This document shows positions 43,380 through 52,900 of a stretch of 64,000 nucleotides of DNA, one piece after another. Source of the stretch: Rubrolithibacter danxiaensis. Lineage in GTDB: Bacteria > Bacteroidota > Bacteroidia > Sphingobacteriales > Sphingobacteriaceae. Made by a program: the position numbers and the translations under genes. The DNA is taken from contig NZ_JBKOPS010000015.1 of assembly GCF_047272945.1 (NCBI RefSeq), positions 1-64,000 of the forward strand, in the 5' to 3' direction. Below the pieces are notes generated by a model, which was not told the DNA's origin, made no database searches, and saw nothing but the letters and a program-made list of their open reading frames with translations. Within the stretch, counting starts at the first letter, position 1, and the number at the start of each line of letters is the position of its first letter.

Positions 43380-45302
43380 GTGATTGCTATAAACGACTTA
43401 ACCTTTGAGATTGGTGCAAGGGCATTATATGATGAGGCCAACTGGCATATAAAACCAGGAGAAAAAATAGGCTTAATTGGAGCTAACGGAACCGGAAAAA
43501 CAACACTTTTAAAGATTATTGTAGGAGATTATACTCCCACAAGCGGTACAATTTCTAAAGCAAAGGATCTTAAAATCGGATACCTTAACCAGGATTTGCT
43601 TTCTTATCAGTCTGATAAAAGCATTTTACATGTAGCTATGGAAGCCTTTGAACGGCAGAACCAGCTGCATACAGAAATTGAGAACCTGCTTAAAAAACTT
43701 GAAACTGAGTATACAGACGACCTTCTTCACAAACTGAGCGATAAGCAGCACGAGTTTGAAGCGCTGGACGGCTATAATATTGAATACCGGGCACATGAAA
43801 TCCTTGCCGGGCTAGGTTTTGCCGACGAAGATCAGCATCGTCCTTTGGCCGAGTTTTCCGGGGGATGGCGCATGCGTGTCATGCTTGCCCGAATCCTGCT
43901 TCAGGCACCGGATATTTTGTTGCTGGATGAGCCTACCAATCACCTTGATTTACCTTCCATTAAATGGCTTGAATCTTATCTGCAATCTTTTGAAGGAGCG
44001 ATTGTGATTGTTTCGCACGACAGGTATTTCCTGGATCGTGTGGTAAAAAAGATTGTTGAATCTCGTAAAGGAAAACTTATTCCGTATGCTGGCAATTATA
44101 GTTTTTACTTAGAAGAAAAAGCTTTACGCGAAGAAATACAAAGCGGGCAATATAAAAATCAGCAGGCTAAAATCCGACAGGAAGAGCGCCTTATTGAACG
44201 TTTTCGTGCCAAAGCAAGTAAGGCTAAAATGGCACAATCCCGTATTAAGGCCTTAGAAAAAATGGAACGCGTAGAGGATGTGGATGATGATAATCCGAGT
44301 GTAAACTTCAGCTTCAAATTCAGTAAGCAATCGGGCAGGCACGTAGTAAGAATGGAACATGTAAGTAAAGCTTATCCTGATTTACAAATTTTGAAAGATG
44401 CACATGCTGTTATAGAAAAGGGCGATAAAATAGCATTAATTGGTGCAAATGGTAAAGGAAAATCTACTTTACTGCGAATTATTGCAGGCACGGATAAGTC
44501 ATTTGAAGGAATGAGCGAAACAGGCCATAATGTAACTACAACCTTTTTTGCACAGCATCAGCTGGAATCACTTCACCTGGAAAACGAGGTTTTAAGAGAG
44601 CTTCAGGCATTTGCTCCAAAACATACAGAAACAGAATTACGCTCAATTTTAGGATGTTTTCTTTTTACAGGAGATGACGTTTTTAAAAAGATCAAAGTAC
44701 TTTCGGGAGGAGAGAAATCTCGTGTCGCATTAGCAAAAGCACTTACCGCTGATGCAAATTTCCTTATTCTGGATGAACCTACCAATCACCTTGACATACA
44801 ATCTGTAAATATTCTAATTCAAGCGTTACAACAATTTCAGGGTACTTTAATTGCTGTTTCTCACGACCGGTATTTTTTGGACAACGTTGCCAATAAGATT
44901 TGGTACATTGAAAATCTACAGATCAAAGAATATCCGGGTACGTATGCAGAATATGAAGAATGGCAGGCAAAAAGGCCAGCTGTTGTTCAAAAAACTGTAG
45001 CAGCAGCTCCTAAAAAAGAAGAAAAGAAGCCTGAACAGAAGCCGAAGCAAGATAATGGGGAAGATAAAAACAAGCAGCTAAAAAAAATGAACCAGGAGCT
45101 CCAACAAATGGAAGATAGAATTGCTGCTTTAGAGAAAGAAGTAAAAATTGCAGAAACAGAGCTTGCAGAAGAAGAGATTTACAGTGATAAATTGAAATTC
45201 CAGGAAGCAAACAACCGCTACCAGAAAGCAAAAGAAGAACTGGAATCGGTACAGGCGGATTGGGAAAAGCTTGCTGATCAGATCCTGGAATTAGAATCGT
45301 AG
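43380..45302 (+). CDS. ABC-F family ATP-binding protein (Uup/EttA-like)
   Basis: This is a 640-residue soluble protein with two ABC ATPase domains and no membrane helices. Domain 1 has Walker A GANGTGKT, signature FSGGWRMRV and Walker B LLLDEPTNHLD. Domain 2 has GANGKGKS, LSGGEKSRV and LILDEPTNHLD. A linker lies between them, and a charged coiled coil fills residues about 545-640, as in Uup. ABC-F proteins act on the ribosome in translation or antibiotic protection. The start is a GTG, giving the family start MIAINDLTFEIGARALYDEA. Confidence 0.93.
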   Translation: MIAINDLTFEIGARALYDEANWHIKPGEKIGLIGANGTGKTTLLKIIVGDYTPTSGTISKAKDLKIGYLNQDLLSYQSDKSILHVAMEAFERQNQLHTEIENLLKKLETEYTDDLLHKLSDKQHEFEALDGYNIEYRAHEILAGLGFADEDQHRPLAEFSGGWRMRVMLARILLQAPDILLLDEPTNHLDLPSIKWLESYLQSFEGAIVIVSHDRYFLDRVVKKIVESRKGKLIPYAGNYSFYLEEKALREEIQSGQYKNQQAKIRQEERLIERFRAKASKAKMAQSRIKALEKMERVEDVDDDNPSVNFSFKFSKQSGRHVVRMEHVSKAYPDLQILKDAHAVIEKGDKIALIGANGKGKSTLLRIIAGTDKSFEGMSETGHNVTTTFFAQHQLESLHLENEVLRELQAFAPKHTETELRSILGCFLFTGDDVFKKIKVLSGGEKSRVALAKALTADANFLILDEPTNHLDIQSVNILIQALQQFQGTLIAVSHDRYFLDNVANKIWYIENLQIKEYPGTYAEYEEWQAKRPAVVQKTVAAAPKKEEKKPEQKPKQDNGEDKNKQLKKMNQELQQMEDRIAALEKEVKIAETELAEEEIYSDKLKFQEANNRYQKAKEELESVQADWEKLADQILELES

Positions 45303-45316
45303 AATTACATCAGGAA

Positions 45317-46600
45317 ATGGGAAAACTACTTGCAATTATTGCACTGCTTTTGGCTACTTTTTCTATTTCTGATGGCCAAGGAAACAACAACAGGAGCTTA
45401 TTACGATACGAAGACTTTGTATATCTGCCCGAAATTAAAACCGTCCGGTTTTATAATCAATCGCAGGAGCAATCTTTCCCTGTACTTAACCTAGGGAGCC
45501 CTGATAAATTAGTTTTAAGCTTTGATGACTTGAGAGTAGGAAGCCGTAATTTCTCCTATACAATTGAACATTGCGATGCAAACTGGAGCAGCAGCAGGTT
45601 ATCTGCTATGGATTACCTGGAGAGCTTTACCGAAGACCGGATAACAGATTATCACTATTCATTCAATACATACCAGAAGTTTACCCATTACGAAGTAAGC
45701 TTACCGAACTTTAATATAAAACCTAAAATTTCGGGTAACTATCTGCTAAAAGTTTATGAAGACAATGATCAGCGTAAATTAGTTTTAACACAACGCTTTT
45801 ATATTATAAATCCGCTGACAACTGTTTCGGCAGAAATGGTTCCAAGCCCCAATATAGGACAAAGAGAAAAGCAACAGAAGATAAACCTGGTTGTAAGTAC
45901 CGGTCAGTTGCAGATTCAAAACCCCTATATGGATGTAAAAACGCAGGTGATGCAAAATGAAATTTCATCTACATCACAGCTTGTATTACGACCAAATTTT
46001 CTGCGGCCAAATCAATTGATCTATAACGATCTCCAAAGCCTTATATTTCCGGGAGGCAATGAGTTCAGACGCTTTGATATAAGAAGCCTCCGTCTACAGT
46101 CGGAACGAGTTGCAAATATTTACCGTGATACATCTAACCGCGTTTATCTTCTCCCCGATGCAGATCTTAGCACTGCGGCATACGCGTTTAACTTTGACGA
46201 GAACGGAAAATTTTATATCCGTAACCAGGATGGCCGTGATAACCGTACAGATGCTGACTATGCTTTTGTTAACTTCATTTTAAATGCTGAAAAACCCTCC
46301 GCTAAAGGAAACGCTTATATAGTTGGAAAATTTAATCAATATACCTTAAGAGCAGAAAACAGATTGAGTTATGATGAAAGCCGGAAACAATTTTTCGGTT
46401 CTCAATTGCTGAAGCAAGGTGTGTACGATTACCAATATGTTTGGTCGGAAAATGATAAAACAGTCGATTATACAACCTTCAACGGATCATTTTACGAAAC
46501 ACGTAACTCCTATCAAATCCTGGTTTACTACAAAAAACCGGGGGCAAGATGGGAAGAACTGGTAGGATTTTCTGAAATAAACACAGCGAACAGAAGGTAG
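45317..46600 (+). CDS. Type IX secretion system plug protein (DUF5103)
   Basis: This 427-residue exported protein has a signal peptide (cleavage near SDGQ, residue about 21). It matches the DUF5103 / T9SS plug pattern: EIKTVRFYNQSQEQSFPVLNLGSPDKLVLSFDDL, then YTIEHCDANWSSSRLSAMDYLESF, and a second Ig-like domain with NAYIVGKFNQYTLRAENRLSYDESRKQFFGS. In Flavobacterium a plug protein closes the periplasmic side of the SprA translocon. Its presence implies a type IX system elsewhere in the genome. It lies 14 nt after the ABC-F gene. Confidence 0.9.
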   Translation: MGKLLAIIALLLATFSISDGQGNNNRSLLRYEDFVYLPEIKTVRFYNQSQEQSFPVLNLGSPDKLVLSFDDLRVGSRNFSYTIEHCDANWSSSRLSAMDYLESFTEDRITDYHYSFNTYQKFTHYEVSLPNFNIKPKISGNYLLKVYEDNDQRKLVLTQRFYIINPLTTVSAEMVPSPNIGQREKQQKINLVVSTGQLQIQNPYMDVKTQVMQNEISSTSQLVLRPNFLRPNQLIYNDLQSLIFPGGNEFRRFDIRSLRLQSERVANIYRDTSNRVYLLPDADLSTAAYAFNFDENGKFYIRNQDGRDNRTDADYAFVNFILNAEKPSAKGNAYIVGKFNQYTLRAENRLSYDESRKQFFGSQLLKQGVYDYQYVWSENDKTVDYTTFNGSFYETRNSYQILVYYKKPGARWEELVGFSEINTANRR

Positions 46601-46652
46601 CGTTCCGTAAAATCGCTTTACACGAATCACCCTAAAACCTTACATTTAAACT

Positions 46653-47168
46653 ATGAACGGAAAAGCAGCAAAAGAGTCATTCGTAACTATGAATGAGCTT
46701 ATTCTTCCCAACGATACCAATACGTTAAATAACATGATGGGAGGACGCCTTTTGCATCTGATGGATATTGCGGCAGCTATTTCAGCGCAAAAACATTCGA
46801 ATAATATCGTGGTAACTGCTTCGGTTGACAATGTTTCTTTTAAACATCCTATCAAATTAGGAGATGTGGTAACTATTCAGGCGCAGGTTTCCCGAACCTT
46901 TAATACCTCGATGGAAGTAAAAATTGAGGTATGGGCACAAAATATACCTTCGGGAACAAAAGTAAAATCCAATGAAGCTTTTTACACGTTTGTAGCGCTT
47001 AATAATGAAGGAAAACCCATACGGGTACCCGAATTGATGCCGGAAACTGAAGAAGAGCGCTTACTTTGGGAAGGAGCATTACGACGCAGACAATTAAGGC
47101 TGATACTGGCAGGAAAAATGAAGCCTAACGAAGCTACCGAACTAAAAGCACTTTTTGTAATAGATTAA
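46653..47168 (+). CDS. Acyl-CoA thioesterase, hotdog fold (YciA/ACOT type)
   Basis: This 171-residue protein has a single hotdog domain: NELILPNDTNTLNNMMGGRLLHLMDIAAAISAQKHS contains the catalytic Asp of the ACOT type, and SVDNVSFKHPIKLGDVV the following strand. It hydrolyses acyl-CoA to fatty acid and CoA. The C-terminus is a charged helix. The ATG at 46653 is used; a second Met 12 residues later is also possible. Confidence 0.88.
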   Translation: MNGKAAKESFVTMNELILPNDTNTLNNMMGGRLLHLMDIAAAISAQKHSNNIVVTASVDNVSFKHPIKLGDVVTIQAQVSRTFNTSMEVKIEVWAQNIPSGTKVKSNEAFYTFVALNNEGKPIRVPELMPETEEERLLWEGALRRRQLRLILAGKMKPNEATELKALFVID

Positions 47169-47172
47169 AATC

Positions 47173-47670
47173 CTACAATTTACTTAAGGAGTATTTTCTC
47201 AGCTCGAGCGATACCGGTTTGAAACTTTCGAGCTTGTTAACATTTTTATACGTTTTTACTGCGGTAAAAGAATTAATCGTTCCAACAAGGGCAGCCCCAG
47301 ACAAAGCCGAAGAAACAATAACTACCGGAAGTATAATCGGACTTGTATTGCCCTTATCTTCCTGAATAGTATACGCTGCAAGTCCGCCTGCTAAACCAAG
47401 AATACTACCTGCAAGTAAACTTTTATTTTGAGCATTGTATTTTTTTATACGGATTTTACGGACGGTATCAGCAAGAAAATATTTAGAAGTTTTATGAAAA
47501 CGGATGGTCAGGCCTTTCTCGTCAACCCGTTCTAGAATTCCCTTGTATCTTTTACCGCTTAACGGACGCACAATAGCATTATAACGCTTTGCCTTATATT
47601 GAGCATGGCTTTCCTGTGCAACAAGGAATGAAGAAAGGAATAACAGGATAGTGCAAATTTTCAATAACAT
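47173..47670 (-). CDS. Exported hypothetical protein
   Basis: This 165-residue protein has a signal peptide (LLKICTILLFLSSFLVAQESHAQ), a short beta region beginning RYNAIVRPLSGKRYKGILERVDEKGLTIRF, and then a Gly/Ala-rich hydrophobic stretch around residues 85-130 that may form one or two helices. I do not recognise a family. It is convergent with the thioesterase (4-nt gap) and lies after the EVE gene on the same strand. Confidence 0.7.
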   Translation of the reverse strand: MLLKICTILLFLSSFLVAQESHAQYKAKRYNAIVRPLSGKRYKGILERVDEKGLTIRFHKTSKYFLADTVRKIRIKKYNAQNKSLLAGSILGLAGGLAAYTIQEDKGNTSPIILPVVIVSSALSGAALVGTINSFTAVKTYKNVNKLESFKPVSLELRKYSLSKL

Positions 47671-47686
47671 AATCCAAGATAAGATT

Positions 47687-48091
47687 TTAACCTGCTAATT
47701 CTAAAATCCTGTCAAATTCCTCGGGTTTTAAAGGCATTACTGATAATCGTCCCTGCCTTACCAGCGAAACATCTTTCAACCGATCATCTGCTTTAATCTG
47801 CTCGAGCGTAACCGGCTTTTTTAATGTTTCTACCGGAGACAAGTCTACTACTACCCAATTGGGATCTTCAGTAGTGGGGTCCTGGTAAAATTCTTTAACT
47901 ACTTTGGCTATTCCTACCACACATTTTCCTTCATTGCTGTGATAAAAAAGAACTAAATCCCCCTCCTTCATTGCCTTCAGGTTATTTCGGGCCTGAAAAT
48001 TTCGAACACCATCCCAAAAGGTACGTCCGTCTTCATTAAATTTCTCCCAGCTGTATTTATGCGGTTCAGATTTGACTAACCAATAGTTCAT
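47687..48091 (-). CDS. EVE domain protein
   Basis: This 134-residue protein is a single EVE (PUA-like) domain: NYWLVKSEPHKYSWEKF, then WDGVRNFQARNNLKAMKEGDLVLFYHSNEGK and RQGRLSVMPLKPEEFDRIL. EVE domains recognise modified nucleobases; free-standing forms are widespread and of unknown cellular role. No methyltransferase or restriction gene is adjacent, so a defence role has no support here. Confidence 0.92.
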   Translation of the reverse strand: MNYWLVKSEPHKYSWEKFNEDGRTFWDGVRNFQARNNLKAMKEGDLVLFYHSNEGKCVVGIAKVVKEFYQDPTTEDPNWVVVDLSPVETLKKPVTLEQIKADDRLKDVSLVRQGRLSVMPLKPEEFDRILELAG

Positions 48092-48284
48092 TTTATTTTT
48101 AATACTTACGTATTTTTCTTAATTAATTATTCCTGCAAAAATAAATTTATTGGGCCAAATGAGAAATAAATGTTGTTTAACCCATGATGGGCCTTTAAAA
48201 GGAACCTAACTACCTGAGTTAGATTATTTTTCAACATTTTAAGTCGATTGCAGAATTTAATAAAAAAGATTATATATTCGGGTA

Positions 48285-48830
48285 TTGAAAAAAATAACAA
48301 CAATATTGTTACTTAGTATCCTGCTGTTCAATATAGTGGGCTACAAGATTATGTTCTTTTATTTGAACATAGCTTCAGATGTACGTATGGAAATGTCTAT
48401 ACAAGATATATCTGAAAGTGACACACGATTAGTTTCAATTAAAATCCCTATTAATTTACCATATCTGTATGATTGGAAAGAATATGAGGATGTACGGGGA
48501 GAAATAAGTTATAAAGGAGATACATATAAATGTGTTAAACGTAAAGTTTACCGGGACTCTCTGGTTTTACTTTGTGTAAAGAATACGGAGAAATCGAGAA
48601 TTCAAAAAAAGAGTGATGATTATTTTAAGAAAGTAAACTCCCTTACCGCTAATTCTTCAAAAAAATCCGGCTTTAAAGAATGTAAGGCAGATTATTTTCA
48701 GGAAGTAAAAGAACATAAAAATACACTTAGTCATATAGAACACGCACACAAATATCTTTCATATAAAGTTCTGCAACCTAAAACAGGACATCTACATTCA
48801 ATTTCAATCCCTCCTGAATCAGAAATATAG
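48285..48830 (+). CDS. Exported or membrane-anchored hypothetical protein
   Basis: This 181-residue protein has an N-terminal hydrophobic segment (KKITTILLLSILLFNIVGYKIMF). Its long polar remainder has two Cys (YKCVKRK, LLCVKN) in the predicted extracytoplasmic part and several His near the end (HIEHAHKYL, GHLHSISI). The TTG start is accepted because it is immediately followed by a normal signal sequence. The family is not named, but similar proteins sit near outer-membrane transport genes in Bacteroidota. Here an outer-membrane protein follows after 273 nt. Confidence 0.65.
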   Translation: MKKITTILLLSILLFNIVGYKIMFFYLNIASDVRMEMSIQDISESDTRLVSIKIPINLPYLYDWKEYEDVRGEISYKGDTYKCVKRKVYRDSLVLLCVKNTEKSRIQKKSDDYFKKVNSLTANSSKKSGFKECKADYFQEVKEHKNTLSHIEHAHKYLSYKVLQPKTGHLHSISIPPESEI

Positions 48831-49103
48831 TTAGAGTGCAGGCATACAATAGTACCAGAACTTTGCTTCTGAGATTATTGGATTAAATCCGTATGTGCCA
48901 GGTCACTAAAAGACCATTTTCTAAATGATCGATGATTTTTGTATTGAAAAACTATGACCAAAAATATGGCTATAAATCAATACGCGTACTAACCAATTAT
49001 TATATGAACGGGAGAAGTAATGCTTATTCAAAAGGGGTTTCGATAGCTGAAGCCTGAATAAATCAGAACATTCTCTCAATCATTTGACTAACCATAATAC
49101 AAG

Positions 49104-50036
49104 ATGAAAACATTTTTTAAGCCTTTATGCGGCTACCTTTTAGCTATTCTTTCGTTTTATTCTGTTTCAGGCAACGCTCAAACAGAACAAGATGCTTTAA
49201 TGATGCCGGAAAATCGACTGTGCGTTGCAGGAACTTTTGGCTACAATAGCTGGACAAACTATTGGGAAGGCACATTTAAACGCAACAACGATAATATAGG
49301 GCGCTTATCTACAAAATCCGCCATGGTCATGCTAAATTATGGGGTAAATAAAAACCTCAATCTCCTGGCCTCTCTTCCCTTTGTTTCTACACACGCCAGC
49401 AAAGGAACATTGAGCGGGCTTAATGGATTTCAAGACCTGGGATTTTTTGTAAAATGGCGTCCGGTAAGAATTGAATCAGGCAAACAAAAGTTTTCGGTTT
49501 TTGCTGTTGGAGGATTTACAGCACCAACAAACAAATATAACGTCGACTTTATGCCCATGAATATTGGTATGGGTTGTAATGTTTTAAGCGGAAGATTAAT
49601 AGCTGACGTACAAATCAATAAAATCTATGCAAGTTTATCAGGTGCCTATCTTTTAAGAAGTAATGTAACTATCGACAGAGATGCTTATTATACTGACCAC
49701 CTCATAAATTCTGACAAAGTAAAAATGCCCAATGCCGGAAACTTACAAGTTAGAACTGGCTACAGAAGCAGATTCTTTATCGCCGAAGCATTTCTGGATA
49801 ATATGACTACGATAGGAGGATTTGATATCCGAAAAAACGACATGCCATTTATCAGCAATAAAATGAATACTACCAATACAGGCTTGGAAATGAAATACTA
49901 TTTGCCAAAACTTTCGGCTTTAGGCTTTCATGCAAGTGTATGGCACACTATAGCGGGACGAAATGTAGGACAAGCTACAGGAATGATGGCAGGAGTTGAT
50001 TATGCATTCAATTTGAAAAGATCCATAAAGAAATAA
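49104..50036 (+). CDS. Outer-membrane transporter-like beta-barrel
   Basis: This 310-residue protein has a signal peptide (cleavage after SGNAQ, near residue 25). The mature part has regular amphipathic strands of the MetA/phenol-degradation-like type: KSAMVMLNYGVNKNLNLLASLPFVSTHASKGTLSGLNGFQDLGFFVKWRP, then QKFSVFAVGGFTAPTNKY. It is likely a 12-stranded barrel. It directly precedes a haloperoxidase-like lipoprotein with 59 nt between them, so the two are probably co-expressed. Confidence 0.78.
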   Translation: MKTFFKPLCGYLLAILSFYSVSGNAQTEQDALMMPENRLCVAGTFGYNSWTNYWEGTFKRNNDNIGRLSTKSAMVMLNYGVNKNLNLLASLPFVSTHASKGTLSGLNGFQDLGFFVKWRPVRIESGKQKFSVFAVGGFTAPTNKYNVDFMPMNIGMGCNVLSGRLIADVQINKIYASLSGAYLLRSNVTIDRDAYYTDHLINSDKVKMPNAGNLQVRTGYRSRFFIAEAFLDNMTTIGGFDIRKNDMPFISNKMNTTNTGLEMKYYLPKLSALGFHASVWHTIAGRNVGQATGMMAGVDYAFNLKRSIKK

Positions 50037-50095
50037 ACTACCTATTTTATAACGAAGATTTTTAAAAAAATCTCGCACTCAATATTAAAAAGAAA

Positions 50096-51637
50096 ATGAA
50101 AAAGAATTTTACATACCTGATAGGCATTTGTGCTATACTAATACTGTCTTGCAATAAAGACATTGTTGAATCAAATGCTAATTTGCCCACATTATCTCCT
50201 TCAAGCCTTGACCTTAGTGCAAGTGAATGGAAACCGTTTATTGTTACCTCAGCAACAGACTTTCCTATACCTGCACCATCAGATATTAACAGTGAAACTT
50301 ATCAGGCTGAACTAAAAGATCTTAAAGCTAAAAGTGAGAACTTAACTGCAGAACAAAGAAAAATCATTGATTTCTGGAAAGTTGGAAGTGTTTTAAGATG
50401 GAACGAAATCATGCGTGAATTAGTAGCAAAACACAACATCCCACCCTATCAAAACGAAGATGGCACTTATCCGGCCCCAAATGCTAACAATCCATTTTCT
50501 TATCCTATATTTCCATTTTCAAACCCTCCATACGCGGCAAGAGCTTATGCGTATGTTAGCGTTGCGCAATACGATGCGCTGATAATGGCGTGGAAGTTTA
50601 AGAAACAGTACAATCGTCCTGCCCCTTATAATATTGACGGCTCCATTAGTGTGAGTATTCCTAAAAGTGAACTTCCCTCCTATCCTTCAGAAGACGCTGT
50701 AATTGCAGGAGCTTCGGTTGAGTTAATGAAATTACTATTTCCGGCAGATGTTGATTATATAACAAAAATGGCGGAAGATGAAAAGAATTATCGTATATGG
50801 AGTGGCGCAAATGTAAAAAGCGACCTTGCTGCCGGAGATTCTTTAGGAAGATGGGTTGCCCGTAAAATTATTCAGCGAGCGAAAACGGATGGCATGGGTG
50901 CTTCTGGCGGAAATCAGGCAGTGTGGACAAAATTGGAAGAAGACTGCAAAGCTAAAGGAGAAACTCCATGGATATCACTTGAATCGCCAAAACGCCCCCC
51001 TATGCTGCCTTTATTTGGCAATGTAAAGCCGCTATTGTTTGATGCTTCAATAATCCCAAGCCTGCGTCCGGGGCCTCCACCATCTGCTAATTCAGAGAAA
51101 ATGCGAAAAGAATTGGATGAAATCCTGGATTACACCAAGAATCCCAGCAGAGAAAGAATGCGCATAGTAAACTTTTGGGCTGATGGGGTAGCAACATCAA
51201 CGCCGCCGGGGCATTGGAACGCTATTGCAACAGTGGAGTTCGTTAAAAATAACTACAGTGAAATCCGCTTTGCCCGTAACTACGCTTTACTAAACAGTGC
51301 TATGATGGATGCAGCAATAGCATGCTGGGATACCAAATTTTATTATTTTAATCCTCGTCCCTCTCAATTAGATCCACGGATTAAAACATTAACAGGAGTT
51401 CCTAACTTTCCTTCCTATATTTCCGGTCACGCTACCTTTAGTTCGGCTGCGTCCAAAATACTGGGTTTTCTACTTCCTCAACGTGCAAAAGATTTTGATG
51501 AAATGGCATTAGAGGCATCTAACTCACGAATGTACGGCGGTATACATTACCGGGCTGATTGCGATGGAGGATTTGAAGTTGGAGAAAAAATAGGTAGTTA
51601 TGCAATAAACAGAGCTAAAAGCGACGGTTCAAATTAG
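50096..51637 (+). CDS. Vanadium-haloperoxidase-like PAP2 lipoprotein
   Basis: This 513-residue lipoprotein has the lipobox ILSC (Cys19). A helical bundle carries the PAP2/vanadate motifs near the C-terminus: YYFNPRPSQLD (the RP element), FPSYISGHATFSSAASKIL (PSGH-like) and SRMYGGIHYRADCDGG (SR-x5-H). This is the metal-oxyanion site shared by vanadium-dependent haloperoxidases and PAP2 phosphatases. Which of the two reactions it catalyses cannot be told. It faces the periplasm or cell surface. A strong terminator follows. Confidence 0.85.
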   Translation: MKKNFTYLIGICAILILSCNKDIVESNANLPTLSPSSLDLSASEWKPFIVTSATDFPIPAPSDINSETYQAELKDLKAKSENLTAEQRKIIDFWKVGSVLRWNEIMRELVAKHNIPPYQNEDGTYPAPNANNPFSYPIFPFSNPPYAARAYAYVSVAQYDALIMAWKFKKQYNRPAPYNIDGSISVSIPKSELPSYPSEDAVIAGASVELMKLLFPADVDYITKMAEDEKNYRIWSGANVKSDLAAGDSLGRWVARKIIQRAKTDGMGASGGNQAVWTKLEEDCKAKGETPWISLESPKRPPMLPLFGNVKPLLFDASIIPSLRPGPPPSANSEKMRKELDEILDYTKNPSRERMRIVNFWADGVATSTPPGHWNAIATVEFVKNNYSEIRFARNYALLNSAMMDAAIACWDTKFYYFNPRPSQLDPRIKTLTGVPNFPSYISGHATFSSAASKILGFLLPQRAKDFDEMALEASNSRMYGGIHYRADCDGGFEVGEKIGSYAINRAKSDGSN

Positions 51638-51649
51638 CAAAAAATAAGC

Positions 51650-51686
51650 TCCAGTCCCCCTGATAGTTTTCAAGGGGGACTTTTAA
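51650..51686 (+). terminator. Rho-independent terminator
   Basis: AGTCCCCCT (51653-51661) pairs with AGGGGGACT (51673-51681), and TTTT follows. Confidence 0.8.
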
Positions 51687-51741
51687 AAGGCGTATAAGTT
51701 CAACGACGCATCCTCAAACAAGCTGTACTAAATCTATTTAA

Positions 51742-52104
51742 TCAGGCAGCCAGCTGCCTTTCAATGTGATCTATTAACGTGTAAATACTGAAAGGTTTCG
51801 GAATAAAGTCTTCTGCTCCTGCCTCCTGGACAGTGTCGGCAATACTTGAATAGGCAGAGATCATGATAACAGGAATATCATGGGTTTTTGCATTTGCCTT
51901 AATAACGCTGCATATCTTTCTTCCGTCTTCCTCACCTATATCAACATCCATTAATATTAAATCGGGCTTAATTGCCTCGATCTTATCCAAAATTCCCTCT
52001 GCTGTTGGAGAAGTAGCAACCTTATAACCTTCTTCAGAAAGTATTAATTCCAATATCTCCAAAATATCATTCTCATCATCCACGACCAATATCCGCTTAT
52101 CCAT
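51742..52104 (-). CDS. Single-domain response regulator (receiver only)
   Basis: This 120-residue CheY-like receiver has acidic pocket DD at residues 9-10, phospho-acceptor Asp53 (LMDVD), switch Ser83 (MISAYSS) and Lys103 in IPKPF. It has no output domain. No histidine kinase is adjacent, so it is an orphan in this window. Confidence 0.92.
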   Translation of the reverse strand: MDKRILVVDDENDILEILELILSEEGYKVATSPTAEGILDKIEAIKPDLILMDVDIGEEDGRKICSVIKANAKTHDIPVIMISAYSSIADTVQEAGAEDFIPKPFSIYTLIDHIERQLAA

Positions 52105-52188
52105 AACACAAAATGATTTATCAGAACTCTAACAAAGACTGTGCTAATCTGTAAAAGACGAAAAAGAAAGAAGAGAAAAAGCTTTAGC

Positions 52189-52557
52189 TTAATTTATATT
52201 TTTTACAATAGTGGAAGAAAATTCAGCGTTAACGATAACCTGATAACGTTTATTATTCTGCCTGTAGCTATCAAAAACATAATGATGCTTTTTGGGCGAA
52301 TTCAGCTTGTTTAATGCTTCGTAGGGATTAGGACAGCCGCAAGGTTCAACTATTGAAATATTAGGAGGCATTTTAGTAGTAATATAAATATGATCTACAT
52401 ATTTATTTGAAGCTATTTTTTCGTGCACTACACTATCAATGCTTAACATTCCAACCGGAACTGAACTTTGGTCGCTGTCTTTATCGCAGGAGGCTACAAC
52501 AAAGGTTAATACAAATAAAGGGAATACAAATAGTTTTAAAGTAGAAAATTTTTTCAT
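52189..52557 (-). CDS. Hypothetical lipoprotein
   Basis: This 122-residue protein has a lipoprotein signal ending VVASC (Cys24), then KDSDQ, so it is likely to stay lipidated. The mature part has two Cys in PCGCPNP, possibly a disulfide or metal pair. The rest is short strands with no recognisable family. Confidence 0.65.
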   Translation of the reverse strand: MKKFSTLKLFVFPLFVLTFVVASCDKDSDQSSVPVGMLSIDSVVHEKIASNKYVDHIYITTKMPPNISIVEPCGCPNPYEALNKLNSPKKHHYVFDSYRQNNKRYQVIVNAEFSSTIVKNIN

Positions 52558-52900
52558 AGTAATTGATTTAACGTGGACTGTAAAGTTATAAAAAAGAATA
52601 AAATAAAATTAAAAAAATAAAAACAATTCATAACGTAATATGTATGAGATTCAATAAGTTAATAAACATAAAACCAGAAGAAAAGTTTTTTAAAATAAAA
52701 TTAATATTTTCGTTACAGTAATTTATATTAATCAAAAGAAGATAAGACATTCTGCCTTCTTAAAATCAATGAATAACAGTTCGATGCTTTTTAATAAATA
52801 AGATCTTCAAATACTGATCAAGAGTGCAAATGCTAAAGTTTATTGGAGTACTTTTTTTATATTAGCTTCGAGTAAAACCTTTTAAGAGTAAATTAACAGC
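52558..52900. other. AT-rich intergenic region
   Basis: About 340 nt, very rich in A and T, with no ORF that looks coding. It must hold the promoters of the leftward lipoprotein gene and the rightward Nudix-type regulator. A near -7 box (TAGCTTCG, one mismatch) lies at about 52864, roughly 30 nt before the regulator. I see nothing else. Confidence 0.5.

Noticed and set aside
47687..48091. EVE-domain protein as part of a defence island
   Set aside because: No restriction, methylase or other defence gene is adjacent.
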